This document shows, one piece after another, positions 12,685 to 24,461 of a stretch of 64,000 nt of DNA (its first letter is position 1; each line of letters begins with the position of its first letter). The DNA is taken from NCBI RefSeq assembly GCF_947623445.1, contig NC_135246.1, positions 10,027,856 through 10,091,855 on the forward strand, written 5' to 3'. A program made the translations under genes and the position numbers. Source of the stretch: Clavelina lepadiformis. Its lineage: Eukaryota; Chordata; Ascidiacea; Aplousobranchia; Clavelinidae. The notes under the pieces were generated by a model. It was not told the DNA's origin and made no database searches. It worked only from the letters and a program-made list of their open reading frames with translations.

Positions 12685-13751
12685 TAAACCTCAATTTTAA
12701 ATACTTTGCTGTTGGTTGGCACGTACGTACATAAACATTGTACAGCTCATACTCATTTCATCAGCACGTGCGGAAGTCATGTTATTTTCAGTGTAAAACC
12801 ACCTTATCTGTTGCAACAATTCTCATTCAAGCACTTAATAAATGATATTTAAATCACAGTGAAGCCAAATAACTTAATAGCGAGGCACTGGTGTTGTTTG
12901 TAATGAAACATGGCAGGCGTATAGGTGTTCATGGCAACGCTTTGTTTTTTCAATTACAGACAACAGTCATAAAATAAACTTGTACGTTTCTGCAAGTTAT
13001 AGTTTATTATTACTAAAATATCCTGTTTTTGTATATTTCTGGTGGAACTGAGAACCCATTGCAGCACAGTGGCTTTCGCAAGGAGAAGATTTTGAGGTTA
13101 AAACCCATCTCTCATGTTTCGTATGGAATGTACTGTAACAATCAGTAAATGTTTTATGTCGCCTCGCTCAACCTTTCCCATGAAACATTTCCACGTATGC
13201 CAATGTCCTACAGGGCTTCCAGCATACACTGTTGCACGTGTATCTAGTACCCTGGTGCGAATTAGTCAAATTGGTTATCTCGAAATACAACTGATGAAAC
13301 AAGCTAATGCTTGCAAAAGCATGTGTCGGTAAAACGAAACTTTCTTTGCAGCATGGCTAAGCGCGATATACGAACCACCTAGAACGGCGGTTTGTATATC
13401 GCGCAAGTGAACGAGTAGGCTACGACTGTTGCCACAATTTTTGTTTGTAAAAACTTACCAAAACAACCAAAAACGTTTACAGTTATATAAATAAATGATC
13501 ATTAAATATTTTTTTCAAAAATGTATTCATTTATGTAAAGGGATAACATGCTGAGAATTAAGATTTATTGGCAGAATGAAACAACAGGAAACGTTGAAGT
13601 TGCTGAACTTGCTATAAACATTTCCACAAACAATCTTAAGAGAAACGTGTTTGTTAAGTGCACGTTTTTGGGCTTATATAATCAAATAATTTTAGTAGTA
13701 ACAGCTGCGGCAACTGTCGCTATGTACTAATTCCAATATATTCTTTATTAC
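12685..13751. other. intergenic DNA with decayed repeat remnants
   Basis: There is no convincing gene. A CTGATGAAACAAGC hairpin word (about 13290-13320) resembles Penelope-like element ends. A palindrome lies at 13361-13404. The open frame at 13548-13730 shows no domain and I do not call it. Confidence 0.5.
13361..13404. repeat. near-perfect palindrome / stem-loop
   Basis: The left arm GCGCGATATACGAACCACC pairs with the right arm over 19 positions, with one G-T wobble and one mismatch and a loop of about 6 nt. It lies about 40 bp beyond a Penelope-like CTGATGA word. It may be the end of a repeat or an RNA hairpin. Confidence 0.6.
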
Positions 13752-14267
13752 GGGAGCACGACATATGGCCGCGGGAAAGTGGCCGCGAACAAACTCACCG
13801 GGGTCAACTGAACGTGACGTAAATTGACCGCAGACAAACTGACTGTGACATAAACTGGCCGGCGATCAAATTAACCGTCGATAAATTGGCCGGCGATCAA
13901 ATTAACCGGCGACAAATTGGCCGTCAAAAGGTCAAAATTTTAAACTCGGTAGTATATGATATGTAAAGTAAATATTTGTTTGTAACTATTTCCTTTGTTT
14001 TTAACAAAATTGTTTTTTATTTCAATACACATTGAAACGTTTATTGAAATAAACAGAAGTGACTAGATAGTGAATTAGAATTTTGACCTTTTGACGGCCA
14101 ATTTGTCGGCGGTTAATTTGATCGCCGGCCAATTTATCGACGGTTAATTTGATCGCCGGCCAGTTTATGTCACAGTCAGTTTGTCTGCGGTCAATTTACG
14201 TCACGTTCAGTTGACCCCGGTGAGTTTGTTCGCGGCCACTTTCCCGCGGCCATATGTCGTGGAACCC
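13752..14267. mobile_element. 516-bp foldback element with about 189-bp terminal inverted repeats
   Basis: The arms 13752-13940 and 14079-14267 are almost perfect reverse complements, leaving a short AT-rich centre. TTTATTAC flanks it on both sides (13744-13751 and 14268-14275), an 8-bp target-site duplication that reads as 9 bp if a C is included. Each arm has an internal tandem pair of about 31 bp built on GGCCGGCGATCAAATTAACC. No protein is encoded. Long arms with 8-9 bp duplications suggest a hAT or Mutator-like non-autonomous element. Confidence 0.85.
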
Positions 14268-14275
14268 TTTATTAC

Positions 14276-16006
14276 ATAGAAAATGGTAGCAGTATTTATC
14301 GAAACCTGAATGCACTATAATTATGTTTTGAATGTTTTTGGTACTTGCATTTTTTCTGTACATAAACTTTTGAAAAATCCCATTACAGAATCTTTTTGCG
14401 GTCACGCGCTTGCACGACGAATGGAAGATTTCTCTTGAAAATAGTTTTGATTATCATGATTATTGATTACACAGCGGCACTTTGAAAATCACACCACAAA
14501 CGCCAGCGCATTAATTCCATTTTTAGCATCTGAAAAGTTTGATTCATAAGGCGATTTCGGTTCCTTTACGAAAAATAATTTGCCGCAATATCAAAGAAAT
14601 ACCTGAAGTATTCATTAAAAGATATATCCTAACGCAATACATGGTGCAAATACGTATACACTGCATGAATGCAAGACAATAAAACAAATAAATGAGTGTT
14701 AAAAACATTGTACAACACGTTCATACTGTTGATAAATTTAATCATGTGGCGTGGCTAGTGTAGAATGTAATGAAACAGAAATGTCTCTATGTATTTGATC
14801 CAATAATTATAACAACATATATGCCAAGACCGTTTTAATTGCTGGCTAACCTAAGTTTTCACTAAATATAGCCCCAGTGCACTTAATTTCTATTAATAGC
14901 GATTAGCACACTATCGATTTTATGATCTGTTTTACTATATATGGGTCAGTTTGGTTAATAATTTTGCAGCATTGTGTAGTAAAGGGAGTCATGGAAAAAA
15001 CAAGTTAATTTTAGGGTTTTATATTTCCTACTTTAGTGCTTTTAGATAAATTTCGGTGCTTATTACTTATCAGTAAATTGATAAATAAACAAAAGATTCT
15101 GTAAATGTTGTTGTAAAATTCCATTCCAAGATAATTAATTGAAATCACGTGTTTTTTCGATAAAAGAACAGTTTGTATTTCTCAAGCCGCTCCTTCAAAA
15201 TGCAAATCCTGTCCTGATACGAGACATTTTTGCCTTAACAAAAGTTAACCTTTGCATTTTCCAAATCGATTCATTGAGAAGCCTGTAAATAAGCAGCAAC
15301 ATTATTTGAAGTCTTCTAAATTTTCGCTTGGGAGGTATGTTTAGTCCATGTTGAAATACCCACCATCTTACATTTTGATTAAAATCTTTTATTGGTTTTG
15401 TTTAAAAAATAACGAGTTATGTGTCGGCTTAAATGTTTAGAAGGCTTCTTTTTCGTGACCAAGTATATACTTGAAACATGCCTTTTTGTGTTTATTAGAG
15501 AGTAAAAGTTTCTTATCCTACAGAGAAAGCAATCAGTGATAATGTGATATTAAAATAATCGTTTTGCGAAATGGCTGAAGTGGTTACTAACTAAACATTG
15601 TGACTTGCCAATAAGTTATGATGCACTATTGGTAGTGACCAGGCCAGATCAGCGATGTAGTTGTAGGCTACTACTAATTTAATGGATCACTCAGTGGTTT
15701 TTAACGGTTGTTGTAGCAAGCACGACGTTTTTGCCATGACCTTCCTGAGGCATTCTGGTAACTTGACTAATGACCATATACCATGGAAGTTGGAACCTCT
15801 TAATTCGATGAAGTATAAGAGCTGAATATATAAAGATTTTAGAGTTACTGTGTTACGTATATAATCTACCAAAGTTATACCATGAAGCCGTTTTTAAAAT
15901 CCCATTTTGGAAACCTTTGAGCGGCTAGGTCATTACCAAAGATTCAGGACCATATATAATTATTGTATATGTAAGGTTTAAAGAAAACCGATTTAAACAT
16001 TGAAAG
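14276..16006. other. no gene recognised
   Basis: AT-rich DNA with only short, featureless open frames on either strand. I see no conserved domain, RNA gene or clear terminal repeat here. Confidence 0.5.
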
Positions 16007-16201
16007 CTAAACGGTCTTAAATAGCTTTTGCTTCTTGACTAATAAACTTTGAAGCTCATGCATGACTGCTCTCAATTTTCCAAATCGGGTGTCTAATTCA
16101 GCGTTTTGCCTTTCGTCACTCGTAAGTTTCAATTCCAGATACTTGTACTTCTGCACATGTTCAAGTTTCAAGTTTCTCTGCACACTTGCAATGAGTATTG
16201 A
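16007..16201 (-). mobile_element. LINE-like reverse transcriptase fragment at end of unit 1
   Basis: The minus strand encodes a peptide containing HVQKYKYLELKLTSDE and then a KLRAVMHELQSLL-type helix. This resembles the segment after the catalytic core in many non-LTR retrotransposon reverse transcriptases (KYLG..LT.DGR...EI..RI). Only about 60 residues remain. An equivalent copy ends unit 2. Family assignment is tentative. Confidence 0.5.
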
Positions 16202-16457
16202 CAAACAAAGCTTAAGCTTAGCTCACGTCGATTTGTTCACATTCCATATATAAGCTTAGCTGAATAAAGTATGTATGCAATTAACATATAGATCAACGAA
16301 ATTAATTGAAGTAAATATAGGCTATGGAGGCCTAAGCTTTTTTTTTCAATAGACAATTTAGATGGGACTCGTTTAGGTATATACCGTAATCGAAGCCTGA
16401 TTTTTCCAATAGACAATAAACAAAAACTAACATAAAAATAAGTTCTTTATTTTAAAG

Positions 16458-18031
16458 ATTGTGGTGGAGACTTAACCACGCCCACTAACGGTCATGGAAA
16501 TTTTACATCACCAAATTATCCTGGCGCACACGCCAATGATGTCATGTGCACCTGGATAATCACTGCTCCACATAGGCGGAAAGTCCGAGTTTGGTTTAGT
16601 TACGTATCCACGGAAATCTGCTGTGGTTGGATCATTGTAAGTCTCTCTTTGCTGAACTTTAGTTCGCTCTATTCTCTTTAAATTGTTCTTTGTTCGTTTA
16701 AAGAAAGAGACACTTAATTCAAACTTATTTGTATTCATTAAAACTATATATAGTTATGCTCTGTGTTTATTTATTTGTTATTATTTTAAATTCGTGATGG
16801 TCCAAGCTAGAGATCGGCCAAGCTTGGGGTTATCAGTGGTTATCCATTTAACTTCCACAGTTTTGTTTCAACTGGTCCAGTTCTGAGAGTTGAGTTTGAG
16901 AGTGATTACAGTTTAAACGGTCGAGGATTTGTTGCTATCTATGAAACCTACAATGTGGGAGGTGAAAATAAATTTTTTTTAATCATTACAATAATTAATT
17001 TGTACTTCCTTTGTCTGTATAGATAGCTTGTCCTTCTGTTTGGATGTTTTTATTAGTTAGTTATAGTATGTTTGCATTATCTCAAACGAAGTTTTCATGT
17101 GATTTCTATCGATATTTCTGGTATTTTTCTATGCTTACTAGTAGCAGTAGTAGGCATTACTACAGTAGCAAATGTACGAGCTGAAGTTTATTGCAAAGTA
17201 AGAAACTCTGTTTTGCTTGTTCATACAGGCTTGTAAACAGTATTGGAGCAAGATAACTAAAATCAATAAAACATAAATATATTGTTTATTTTCAATAATT
17301 GTGCATCAGGAGATACGCTTACTTCAACATGTGGAGGAAAACTTGAGGCAAATGCTACTTTGCAGTATTTCAGCAGTCCTAAATTTCACGAGCCATACAA
17401 TAAGTCTTATGGATGCATATGGGTTATCGAAGCTGGATTTGGTATGAGAGTGCGCCTACATATTCTGGGTATTATTACGCAAGGTTTGGCCGGTATTCTG
17501 CATGTAAGTTTTATTTCCTTCATCTCTATTATAGTGATTAAATCATAGTTTTCTTCTCGGAGTTGTTTATACGTATTGCGTTAAACGCTTTTGAAACATG
17601 TGATCACTAGCCTAACTTTTTATTGTTTTTAATTCCTGTAATTATAATAAAACATATTTTTTTCTTTATACATTTTTTTGTTAGAATATTTTTTAAGACT
17701 TATTTTTGTAGGTGTAAAACCCGTCTTTGCTTACGAGTTAAGTGTAAGTTACACGCATATGTTTTAAAGAACTTAAACTATATACTTGCAGATCTTTGAC
17801 GGTGAATCAACAGATAGTCCGGCGTTGCTGGGTTTGGCTTGCCAACATTATCAAGGTTTTGTGAGAAGCAGTACTGGCCCGTTCATGACAGTTTATTTTC
17901 AAGTTGCTGCTAATTCGACCACACATCATGGTGGATTTAGAGCCTCCTACCAATCAGTACTTGCCCAGTCAGAGCCTGAAAATAAAGTAGGAACGGGTCT
18001 CTTACAGCGTGAACAAAAAGATCCTCGATAA
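16458..18031 (+). pseudogene. pseudogene C: 5'-truncated copy of gene A (CUB3-CUB4)
   Basis: Exon equivalents lie at 16458-16636, about 16791-16962, 17310-17503 and 17792-18031. The signal peptide, CUB1, CUB2 and linker are absent because the duplication began inside intron 6. The acceptor before the second exon reads TTTTAA where gene A has TTTTAG. A CAG codon has become TAG early in that exon (about 16806). The CCD motif is CCG. Nothing upstream looks like a promoter. I regard it as a dead copy, although its last two exons are still open. Confidence 0.85.
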
Positions 18032-18927
18032 ATTTAAGAAGTTTATAAAATGGTCATGGCTGTTCTTGCTGGACTTCCCCGATTCCCAAAACCGCCCGTT
18101 TTGTTGTTTTTATAAAACTGTTGATGTTTTTCAGCTTTCATTGCTTCTTGAGTGTTTAGCAGTGCTCTTTTTGGATTCTATAATGTTAATGATAATATTT
18201 TATTCCTTTGCTTTATAAAACAGTTAATGCGGTATTTTATTTGAAGTTTGGGTATAGTTTTTGTATATACTTGTAAACGTTTCCGAAACTTGCATCATGC
18301 ACAAAAACGAAATTATTTTTAGTTTGTAAAAACCTGCATTTTGTGCATAAAACCTTTGATAGTCTTCTTATAAATAAAAAATGTAATTGCGAGAGTTGTT
18401 AATTTTAATATAATTTCATACTTCAAATTGTGATTAAAAGTGTGAAATGTCCTCAAACACTAACTTTAACGCTTACAGATGCAATCAAGTGGATTTGCTC
18501 AAGTGGACGCAAGTTGACTCAAGTTGATTCCGATATAAAACTTATATTTTGTTGAAGGTATAATTTCTAGCCCATTCCCTGACCGTCTATACAACTTTTA
18601 ATTAAAATATGATATCCTGGTTGTTTTTGCGTTTTTGATAAGTATACAGAGTAAACATGTCCGATTATGGAGGATTTCATTCTTCAGTTTACAATAAAAC
18701 TGTACAACAAAAGAGTAACTTCGATTTTACATTTTTATCTTATTTTATAATCTACATGCGTTGAAATATTATCCGAAATGTGGCCAACAAACATAAAATT
18801 AACATTGTAGCCGAAGTAAAGCTACTAATGCTACGACATGTGTTGTTTATAAAGAATAATATCATTTTATCATCATAGCAAATGTGGTGTTTACTTCCAT
18901 GTCATGTTATTTTCGATATCTTTCTTT
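18032..18927. other. spacer between convergent copies C and D
   Basis: Duplicate of the A-B spacer, with scattered substitutions. No coding exon seen. Confidence 0.55.
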
Positions 18928-21900
18928 CTATTTATCTGGACAAGAGTTATCCGAGAAGACCGGACGTTTTGTCGAAAACGGCGTGGTAGGATGCTCTGAA
19001 GCCCCAACTTGGACTCTATTGCGGTGGTTTTCGTCAGTATCAAACACGACAGTCAACTGGTTTCCCGCGCTCGTGAAGCTATACCGCTTGGCGTGTTTTC
19101 CAGTGAGACTTGAATACCGGTTCTCTTCAATTGGTTGATCACCCTCGTAAACCTGTATCGAAAAAATCAAACGCAACACATAGCTTAAATTTACAAGCGT
19201 ATCAATTTATAAGCAAAACTGTACAAGATAAAGGTAAAAAATGGAGTATAATACATTCAGCAATTATAGTTATAGATCGCCGGTAAAGTAAGGAAAAGAT
19301 GCATTATAATCATTGCAATAAATGCAGGGCAGTCATATATACCTTGATATAATCGGAGGAAAGCTCCGTGATTGCTCCCAGAATGATAAGTCGGACGGTT
19401 TGGCCGAAACCTGCAGTAATAACCCAAATACAAAACGTATCGTTGTCGTAAGTACCTGGCCAGTTGGGTGTAGAAAAGTATTGCAAGCGGTTGACGTCAG
19501 CTGTCAATTTGGCTCCGCATGTAGATGTTTGCGCGTCATCTGCGAAACAGGATTATCATACTTCCGCGAAATGGATTTTAGTACTAGTTTTATTTGTGCC
19601 AAGAGACCAAATATGGATAACAAATTATTCTTATTAAATCAGCATTTGTTAACCTTTAAAAATAATATTCGTTAATCGTTATTTCTCGTCTCACTTCCAG
19701 GTTTGTAGTTTTCGTAATAAAAGTTAAATCCTTTTCCGTTGGCCACTTCGTCCGAATCAAACTCAATTCTTAGTATACTCCCGGAGGAAACATAGCTGGG
19801 AAAAAATTGAGGGCTGCCACTGATGACGCCAATTTTGGGGGAATTTGCGTTAGCGCCATCTCGTACCTGCATTTATGAAAAACAGATTTTACGCAGTAGC
19901 CCTTGAGGTGATTGAAAAAACGAGTGCAATGAAAGTAACGAGTATAAAACGAGTGCGAACGATCACATATGTAGTAAATATAACATAAAATGAGTTACTT
20001 CATACATCTATAGTCATCATTTTTGGCTAACCTTAATCCAGTCACAGCACTTTTCAGTGAATATGTAGCCAAACCAGACCCGAATATGATTCTCTGACGA
20101 CGTGGTTAGTAACCAGACGCACATTAAGTTACTGGGGTGTTGCTGATTGTATCCGGGACTGACAACGAACCCGTGTCCGATAGGTGGCACTTGCAAGTTT
20201 TCGCCACATTCTGGATTGTAAGTTCAAGATAAGCAAATTCAAAGATATTCGCGAACAACTTGAGAATACAATTTGAATTTAAACGGCATATTACCTTCAA
20301 ATTCAGTTGCAGGAATATTAATGGGGACGCTGGGGACTAAACGACAAAAAGTTACATCAAGAATATGTTTAAGAACTTAGAATTATGTAGGGAGATATTG
20401 ATACTGTACACATCGCTTAAAATTTTCATCAAAACTTAATTATAGTTAATTTATCATTGTTAGATAAATTACACGAGATCGTTTACAATTATCTTACCGC
20501 TTATGAAAGAAGCGTTAAATCCACGGAAGTTGTAGGTACTGTCTGATCGAAAACGAACATGAAGCACTCCACTAGTAGAAGTGTAATTAACTGGAGCAAG
20601 ACTTTTTCCGCTTCGGTAAGTCAACAACGGAGATTTATCGGTCTTTCCGTCAAGAACCTCCAAATGGAAATAATATTCCGTTTTCATGCAATTTAACAAC
20701 GCAGAAGATTCTTTTGCAGGTACAGATTTACATGCAATTTCTAAATATATACTTACAAGCAAGTTGTCGCAACAACTTTCTATTTCCCAAAAGATCAGTG
20801 TCAGCTGAACTTGCATGTTTGTGGGAGCTCTTATAATCCACACGCAGTAAGAGTTACTGAAATAGTTGAAAAGTCCAAAAAGTGGCGAGGCGATGTATTG
20901 TGGTTCTGATCGCGCAACTAAAGTATCTTCGCCACATTTTAGGTGACGTGAAGCTGAAAAAATAACAAAAGTTTATTGATATAGGTAAATAATCACAAAC
21001 AGTTTTATAGATAATATTCTAAGCTATCAACTGTAAATAAAAGTTTTTTGGTCATATGCTTTTCCAAAAGTTTTTAAACAAATTATTTAGACTTCCACGA
21101 TTTAAACACGCAACCCAGCTGTGAAAAAAGAAAGACGAGTAGCCCCAACCTTGGCGATACTGAATTCGAAATCCTTTGGCTGTGACAGTTTCATCACTAA
21201 AGAATTGAATGTAAAGGGCCCCAAATGTGGAAATCACTTTCAAAGATCTGGATGCGTTTCTTTTCCGATTCACCACGATGGAAGATGCAGCACTAGGACC
21301 GTCTCTAATCTGTGGAGAGAAGCGAAAAGGACCGATTTAGTTTCTTCGCTACGTCTCTGTATGTTATAGTATCCTAGTAAGTATATTTTGAAGAAAGTAA
21401 ATAAAGTACATCAAAGCACATTATAGGTATGTTATAAAATTTTAATGTTGTTTGTTGTAAAATCTAGTTCTTGATATTAATTCTGTTTAATGAAAGCTTT
21501 TACGTACTGTGGTGTAGTCACAACACTCCTCGGTTATGGCAGGCAAAATTAGAGCTTCTACTTGTCCGCCAGAAGGTGCTTGCAAAATCCAAGTGCAATT
21601 CAAGTTGTTGCCGTAATTGCTTGGGTAGTTGGGACTGGAGAGGGTTTGGACATTTCTTGAAACACTTATCAATTCCGGACTCCCATTGCATTGAGAGTGC
21701 ACTTCACCTGCAGAATTAGAATCACAAAAAGATTGTAAAGACAACAAAAGAGCATATTTTTTTCAGACTGTAATTATAAACATTAAACAAAGAGTTTTAC
21801 TTCAAAGTTTTTCTTCAAAAACATTCTGTGTTGTTAAATAGTTATTTTGTAACATTATGCTGTCATATCATATACAAGTATAGCTTACCAGCATAAATAG

Positions 21901-21934
21901 CTACAATAGCAGCAATCAGTAGGTAATGAATCAT
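18928..21934 (-). CDS. gene D: four-CUB paralogue of B with altered C-terminus
   Basis: Exons mirror gene B: 21889-21934, 21508-21707, 21150-21309, 20757-20953, 20498-20657, 20295-20336, 20032-20210, 19695-19866, 19343-19539 and 18928-19152. The first nine have exactly the lengths of B and stay open. In the last exon, after NHRNRVQVG, a one-base loss near 19005 shifts the frame, replacing the GGFRASYQAVF strand of CUB4 with about 24 unrelated residues and a later stop. The signal peptide is MIHYLLIAAIVAIYAG. The first donor in CUB1 reads GTACGT. The gene may still make a three-CUB protein with a damaged fourth domain. Confidence 0.8.
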
Positions 21935-21990
21935 CTTTCTTGAAAGTCTTGACAAGATTTCACATTGAAAACTGACTGATATTCTCCCCT

Positions 21991-21998
21991 TATATATA
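21991..21998 (-). promoter_or_regulatory. TATA-like box of gene D
   Basis: TATATATA on the minus strand, 57 bp upstream of the gene D start codon, at the position of the gene B TATA box. The sequence differs from the TATAAAAA of gene B, so strength may differ. Confidence 0.5.
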
Positions 21999-24461
21999 GT
22001 TTTTTTGAAGCCGGAAGAATGTTTTGTGTAGAGAGGATTTGCATTATTCAAACTGCAATCAATCGAAGTTTGAGGAACCGAAAATTGAGGATTGTATTGT
22101 GACGGTTACGTCACGAGTCATGGGTTGTTTTGTAAAATCTTGTTATTCAGTTGTTGACCGGACTTAATTTCCCCTTAATGACGTTCATATAAATTACCTC
22201 GATTGAACTGGTGTGTCACATATATATACTGTTTTATTGTTAGCAATCTTCTTTTTACCTTTTTCCTTTTTCACTCGTTACCAAGCGCAATGTAGCATTC
22301 AGTAAGCTTTGCCCGAAAGTGAAAGCCTTTGTGTCTGATAATTAATGAATAAAATGGAAACTTTATCATTTAGTAATATGTATAGACCGAATTTAAGGAA
22401 CTAAACAGCATTGTCACGCCGTTTGAGAAATGAGAACTCATACCATGGAAGCAGAAGTAAAACTAATTATCAACCATCAATCGTCCTCGCTCATATTGTA
22501 ACAACAGCCGCCAATGTACGCGGTCTTTATGGTGAATATGTTTGTTGTGTAATACTTCACACAAGTAATACAGAAACAAATTATTTATTTGTCATAATGT
22601 TATGTACCAAACAGTTTCGAAAGTAATGGCGATAAAAATGCATCGTTTCCAACAAAACCATTGAAAGCAGAACAAAAACACCCGCTAGACCTATATGACT
22701 TAAAGGAGTTTTTGTATTGTCATTTGAAAAGTTGTTTACTTCGTTTAAATTTTATTGCAAAAAGTCTGTCAGAGTTATTTTGTAATATAGTGTCCTGTGA
22801 AATTTCTATAAAAGGATTGCAAAAGCTGGATTGCAATATTTGATCTCTTCATACATCTTATGAAGAAAGCTCATGCTTGTGAAAGCTTATGTAGAGAATT
22901 TAAAGATAAAAGTTAACCCTAGCGTGCTGTTCAATACCTTGCTTTTTCATTTTACTGCATAGTGATTATGTACTGGGTTAACACGTTTAAGCCATTGTCA
23001 ACCTTGCATAATATGCTAATACAAAACAATGATCCAATACAAATTAAATTATTAGTTATTGTTTATCTCATCTTTTACTCGCACGTAAAATGCTTAATTC
23101 CCGATAGTTGCTTATAGGGCCGGTGTTTATCTTCCGATTGCACTCAAGGAAGCAACTGTTTATTTATTGGTAAATGTCGCCCAGTAAATGCATTTGATGT
23201 AAGCATAATTAGCTTGAACTACTCAAGTTTTAATAAAAACAAAGATTTTTAAGCTCATGTATGCGCATATTTAGTGATGTTTGTTTTTGAATTCTTAATT
23301 TTTGGAATAAAATTTTTAAATCTCGCAATATTTATTGAATTTTTGCATCGAAAGACGTTCATATTGATTTTGCACATTGTAATCTTACCTATTTCAAATT
23401 TTAAGTTATTTCACATTTCTAACACAGTGGTTCTCAACCATTGTATTTTTCGTGGACCACTTTTACTGCCACCGTGGCAATTGCAGACCCCATGTAGTTC
23501 TTGTTTAGACCTACTCAGTACTCACTTGGCAAAATATGCTTTACGACGTGACAAAGCTGTTTTCGAAAGCAGTTCGTAAATAAGAATTAGGCAGTTTTCG
23601 CTTATTTTTTCTTTCTGAGATTTAGGTATGTTGATTTTTCGTCATGAGGCCATGTGCCACCGAATATATCAGCCACTTTGGATACTTAACCAGTGTAGTT
23701 TGTGCACAGTACTGCTTTTAAGTTTTGGAATGCGTTTTTGTAAAATTTCCTACGAAAACCATTTTTCTATACTTTTTTCTGATGGGCCGAACTTGGAAGA
23801 TGATCTTGGTTCCTCTAGTCTAAGTAGTTTCATTTACCCCGGGATTGCAGAAATTTGTTGAAGATAGCAAAGTATAAAACAAATATTTTTATCCTATTGA
23901 TCGAAATGAAATGTAGCAGAATGAAATGGGTGTTGTAATGACATGAATACGCGTGATTGCAGTTGACAGATATTATGTACTGTAACAGGTATATAGTATT
24001 AAACTTTAATGTCATAGAGTAATAATGTGCCATAAAACATGCAGTTTTGTACACAAAAAAGTTCTAAAACTATTTTTATTACATGAAGAAACATTAAAAT
24101 GCTTGGAAATACTAACATTTTTGCTCAAATTTTGGTATTTTTTCTCAATTTAAAGTAATTTGGGAATTCTAATCTTTAAAGTACTTTAAATTTCTGTCCA
24201 GGTAATGAAGTACCTACCAATTGTTGCAATACTTGGTGTATGACAAGAAAACAAGCGTCATGGAAAATTTCAGTTCGTGAATTTCAAAAAACATTTTTAT
24301 AAGCTGACATAACAAACGGAACCCAGTGGCTCAAAACCTTAGCAAAGAGACTTTGTAAAATTTCATTGCAAAACCTTGCTATCACGTGCTTCTTTTCATT
24401 AAAAGAAGTTTGTCTTTGTTAAGAGGACTCATACGGCTTATCATATAGTTTAATGCTTGTT
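21999..24461. other. intergenic DNA upstream of gene D, with two unit-2-specific segments
   Basis: Aligns with 10530-11800 of unit 1 except for extra DNA at about 22082-22598 and 23297-23942. I see no gene. The second extra segment includes a hAT-like terminus at 23425. Confidence 0.55.
23425..23470. mobile_element. possible hAT terminal sequence
   Basis: CAGTGGTTCTCAACCATTG is very close to the terminal inverted repeat of Charlie-type hAT elements. It sits inside the segment that only unit 2 carries. I could not find the matching inverted end, so the element is either truncated or its other end is diverged. Confidence 0.4.

Larger units (their letters stand above)
11984..16043. other. 4.06 kb segment present only in duplication unit 1
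   Basis: Unit 2 runs directly from the equivalent of 11983 into the equivalent of 16044 (at about 24563-24566). Unit 1 has this extra block instead. It contains a hAT-type MITE, a CTGATGA hairpin, a strong palindrome and a 516-bp foldback element. No coding gene was seen. Termini are not obviously inverted; a short AAAC occurs at both ends. It could be an insertion in unit 1 or a deletion from unit 2. Confidence 0.7.
4719..16201. repeat. unit 1 of an 8-11 kb tandem segmental duplication
   Basis: The sequence from CAAACAAAGCTTAAGC at 4719 is repeated from 16202. It holds exons 7-10 of gene A, all of gene B, and flanking DNA. It ends with a LINE-like fragment (16044-16201) whose twin ends unit 2 at 24722. 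Unit 1 also contains about 4.06 kb (11984-16043) that unit 2 lacks. The two units differ by scattered substitutions and small indels, and by two larger segments found only in unit 2. Confidence 0.85.
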
